DNA from: PALSA-1440 sp050011195 | GTDB lineage: Bacteria > Verrucomicrobiota > Verrucomicrobiia > Limisphaerales > UBA8199 | DNA length: 8,296 nucleotides | Direction of reading: 5' to 3' | NCBI GenBank assembly: GCA_050011195.1 | Contig: JBEKJO010000216.1 | Location: forward strand, 1-8,296 | Shown: in pieces, positions 6,345 through 8,296 of the stretch | Position numbering within the stretch: the first letter of the stretch is position 1 | Layout of the letters: each line of letters begins with the position of its first letter | Translations under genes and position numbers: made by a program | The notes under the pieces: model-generated | Told to the model about the DNA's origin: nothing | The model's database searches: none | The model's input: the letters and a program-made list of their open reading frames with translations, nothing else

Positions 6345-8054
6345 GGGCTTCGAGGATTCTGCGGCCTGGAACGCTGCGGCAGCTTCATGCACCGCATGGA
6401 AGATGCTCTCCTGGCCAATCTCGCTGGTGAAGCCGATGCGTTCGAGGACCAGGCGGAGGGGGCGGTTGGCATGGGCGAACTTCAAGGCGATGCCTTGCTG
6501 CTGAAGTTCCTTGTTCAGGGCGCGCAGGGCTTCCGCTGCGGTGATGTCAATGTCGGTGATGGCCTGGGCATCAACGAGGAACCAGCGGACGGGGGTGGGG
6601 CTGGCGGCGACGAGTTGGCGCACGCGCTCGACGAAGTGGCTGGCGTTGGAAAACAGCAGCGGCGCATAGAAACGATACGCGATGAAGCCGGGGATCGTCT
6701 CCCCTGTGTCACTGGTTCCCAGGTCGTGGAAACCCTCGCCGGGTATGATGCGGAGGACGGCATCGGGCGGATTGGAGATGCGGTCGATCAGGGCCAACAG
6801 CGAGAGGGCTACACCGACCAGGATGCCGGCCACCACGCCGACGGCCAGCACGCCCAGCGTCGTCAACGCGGCCAGCAGGGCGCTCCGCGGGTAAAACCTG
6901 TAGATGCGCACCATCACGTCAAACTCGACGAGCGTAGCGCCGCCGCAGATGAGCAGCGCGGCCAGCGCCACCACGGGCAGCCGCGCAATCAGCGGCGTGA
7001 GGAATACAAGGAACAGGATCAGGGTAACGGCGGCGACGAGGCTGGCCAGTTGAGTCTTGCCCCCCGCCGAATCGTTGATAGTGGTGCGGGCCTGGCTGCC
7101 GGTGACGGAGAACCCCTGGAACAGCCCGGCGCACACGTCAGCGAGGCCGAGCGCGGTGAGTTCCTGATTGGGGTTGACCTCGTAGCCGTTCTTGGCGGCG
7201 AACGCGCGTGCCAGCAGGATGCCCTCCGTGTAAGTCAGCAGGGCAATGCCGATCGCGGCGGGCAGGAGGGTGTGGATGTCCCGCCAATCGGCGGCGGGAA
7301 GGGCGAAGCGAGGCAGCCCTTGGGGAAACGCGCCGATCACGGCCACGCCCCGGCCTTCGAGACCCAGCGCGAGCGAGGCGGCAATCGCCGTGACGACAAC
7401 GACCAGGGCTGGCGGGATTTTCGGGGCGAGCCGGCGCAAGCCAACGATCACCGCGAGCAGGCTCAACCCAAAGAGCAGGGTCGGCCCGTGCGTCAGGCGC
7501 AGCTTGCCGGCGAGTTCGGCCAGCCGGGGGAAGAAGTCGTTGTGTTCGAGCTCGATACGGAAAAGCTTGTCGAGCTGCGAGGCCACCAGGATCAAGGCGG
7601 CGCCGGTCATGTAACCCACGAGGACGGGTTTGGAGAGGAAATTGGCTATCGCGCCGATTTTGGCGCGGGCTCCCAGCAGGAGCAGCAGGCCGCTGAGCAC
7701 AGCCACCGTGGCGGCGAGGACGACGGCGCGGGAAGGGTCGCCGGCCGCCAGCGGCACGATGGCGCTGGCAACCAGCAGCGAAATCGCAATGTCCGGCCCG
7801 ACGATGACGTGCCGGGAGCTGCCGAAGAAGGGATACACGAGGAGGGGCACGAGAGCGGCGTAGAGTCCGTGTTGCGGAGGCAGGCCCATCAGGCCGGCGT
7901 AAGCGATGACCGAGGGGATCATGACCACGCAGACGCTCACGCCGGCCAGCAGATCGGCTGACAGCCACTCGCGCCGGTAGCCGCGGAACAACGCCAGGCC
8001 GGGGACCCAGCGCAGCAGCGCCGACGGCGGCGTTGGGCGTGGGGCTTCGCTCAT
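6339..8054 (-). CDS. SulP-family anion permease with STAS domain
   Basis: This 571-aa inner-membrane protein is of the SulP/SLC26 family, which moves sulfate, bicarbonate or other anions, often with H+ or Na+. The membrane part spans about residues 33-425, with the ADLLAGVSV first helix, HGLYAALVPLLVYPFFGSSR (62-81), VGPD (85-88) and SKPVLVGYMTGAAL (141-154). It also has the QELTALGLADVCAGLFQGF region (297-315) and GSQARTTINDSAGGKTQLASL (319-339). A cytosolic STAS domain covers about 440-555, with the core VDAQAITDIDITAAEAL (494-510). Length is normal and the protein is complete. The PQ often found at the end of the first helix is P47-S48 here, so the substrate cannot be assigned. The ATG at 8054 lacks a Shine-Dalgarno sequence. 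The stop codon falls inside a short dispersed repeat. Confidence 0.93.
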   Translation of the reverse strand: MSEAPRPTPPSALLRWVPGLALFRGYRREWLSADLLAGVSVCVVMIPSVIAYAGLMGLPPQHGLYAALVPLLVYPFFGSSRHVIVGPDIAISLLVASAIVPLAAGDPSRAVVLAATVAVLSGLLLLLGARAKIGAIANFLSKPVLVGYMTGAALILVASQLDKLFRIELEHNDFFPRLAELAGKLRLTHGPTLLFGLSLLAVIVGLRRLAPKIPPALVVVVTAIAASLALGLEGRGVAVIGAFPQGLPRFALPAADWRDIHTLLPAAIGIALLTYTEGILLARAFAAKNGYEVNPNQELTALGLADVCAGLFQGFSVTGSQARTTINDSAGGKTQLASLVAAVTLILFLVFLTPLIARLPVVALAALLICGGATLVEFDVMVRIYRFYPRSALLAALTTLGVLAVGVVAGILVGVALSLLALIDRISNPPDAVLRIIPGEGFHDLGTSDTGETIPGFIAYRFYAPLLFSNASHFVERVRQLVAASPTPVRWFLVDAQAITDIDITAAEALRALNKELQQQGIALKFAHANRPLRLVLERIGFTSEIGQESIFHAVHEAAAAFQAAESSKPS

Positions 8055-8099
8055 GGGCTCGGGGAAGACCCGGGGCGTGGCTGGTCGCGTTTGTCCATC

Positions 8100-8128
8100 A
8101 TCATATCAACCGTCCGACGGGGTGTGAC
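8100..8128 (-). promoter_or_regulatory. Predicted sulP promoter (extended -10)
   Basis: On the minus strand, TATGAT (8105-8100) is preceded by TGA (8108-8106), making an extended -10. It lies 17 nt from GTCACA (8128-8123), which has four of six -35 bases. The expected transcript start near 8093 gives a leader of about 38 nt before the SulP ATG. A perfect small palindrome, CCGTC-C-GACGG (8110-8120), lies within the spacer. Confidence 0.55.
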
Positions 8129-8217
8129 TTTAGCGCAGAGTAGGGATGGGGGGAAGGGAAAACAGGCGGGCCCCGGTAATCCCTCAGTAACGGCGGGAAA
8201 AGGGGCCAAGACATTTT

Positions 8218-8245
8218 TTGCTTGCTGTGGTAGGTATGTTATATT
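8218..8245 (+). promoter_or_regulatory. Predicted promoter of the right-edge gene
   Basis: TTGCTT (8218-8223) and TATATT (8240-8245) are separated by 16 nt, a near-consensus sigma-70 pair just downstream of a T6 run (8214-8219). The expected start near 8252 leaves a leader of only about 5 nt before the ATG at 8257. Confidence 0.5.
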
Positions 8246-8256
8246 ACATACATACC
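8233..8256. promoter_or_regulatory. Palindromic operator-like site
   Basis: GGTATGT (8233-8239) and ACATACC (8250-8256) are perfect inverted repeats with a 10-nt spacer. A second nested reading, GTATGT (8234-8239) with ACATAC (8246-8251), has a 6-nt spacer. The site covers the -10 box and ends at the base before the start codon, so a bound dimer would block transcription start. ATGT/ACAT half-sites are known for PadR-family repressors, which often control their own genes; the assignment here is inference. Confidence 0.55.
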
Positions 8257-8296
8257 ATGACGCATCCGAAGTCCTCCGATTCCCCTCTCCGCCAGA
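8257..8296 (+). CDS. 5' end of an unidentified gene (possibly an autoregulated regulator)
   Basis: Only 13 codons are visible from the ATG at 8257: MTHPKSSDSPLRQ, open to the window edge. Too little is present to identify a family. A polar, flexible N-terminus directly behind a palindromic operator would suit a small self-regulating repressor such as PadR, but that rests on context only. An in-frame ATG at 8236 would add seven residues (MLYYIHT), but it lies upstream of the predicted -10, so 8257 is preferred. No Shine-Dalgarno sequence is present before 8257. Confidence 0.4.
   Translation, partial: MTHPKSSDSPLRQ

Noticed and set aside
6231..7961. A 576-codon open frame on the plus strand opposite the SulP gene
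   Set aside because: Its product is low-complexity, rich in G, Q, E, D and H, with no domain. It is the antisense shadow of a GC-rich gene whose membrane and STAS motifs are unmistakable on the other strand.
1..8296. CRISPR array, tRNA, rRNA, transposase, phage or defence genes
   Set aside because: No repeat-spacer pattern, no tRNA-like cloverleaf noticed by eye, and all long coding regions are accounted for by metabolic, transport or secreted proteins.

Overview
The window is about 8.3 kb of high-GC bacterial DNA with tightly packed, ordinary-looking genes. The taxon is inferred, not proven. A secreted beta-propeller opening its mature part with DWPQWRGPNRD is a hallmark of Planctomycetota and Verrucomicrobiota proteomes. 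Together with the GC-rich codon use and the general lack of strong Shine-Dalgarno sequences, this suggests a Verrucomicrobiota-like (PVC group) organism.

Left half (1-3805, minus strand): a four-gene operon transcribed from right to left. Its order is fcl (GDP-L-fucose synthase), lhgO (FAD-dependent L-2-hydroxyglutarate oxidase family), an NAD-dependent extended-SDR epimerase/dehydratase, and a sugar-phosphate nucleotidyltransferase of the HddC-like group that runs off the left edge. Gaps are 33, 28 and 8 nt. Three of the four genes belong to nucleotide-sugar synthesis, so this is most likely the edge of a surface polysaccharide or glycan locus. The oxidase is the unexpected member.

Middle (3806-6219): a 125-nt divergent intergenic region precedes a plus-strand secreted alpha/beta hydrolase (prolyl-oligopeptidase-like fold). 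This gene converges on a minus-strand secreted PQQ-type (BamB-like) beta-propeller protein. A bulged hairpin with a T tract lies where the two genes meet.

Right part (6220-8296): a SulP-family anion permease with a C-terminal STAS domain, on the minus strand, with a good extended -10 promoter. It is divergent from a plus-strand gene of which only the first 13 codons are visible. That gene's start is preceded by a near-consensus promoter overlapped by a striking inverted repeat (GGTATGT-N10-ACATACC), which looks like an operator.

The most unusual non-coding signal is a near-identical 22-bp repeat (4961-4982 and 6323-6344). It occurs as direct copies on either side of the beta-propeller gene, and one copy supplies the SulP stop codon. 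I see no rRNA, tRNA, CRISPR, transposase or phage gene. I also see no clear evidence of a wholly new system. The best leads are the oxidase inside the sugar operon, the flanking repeats and the palindromic operator at the right edge.
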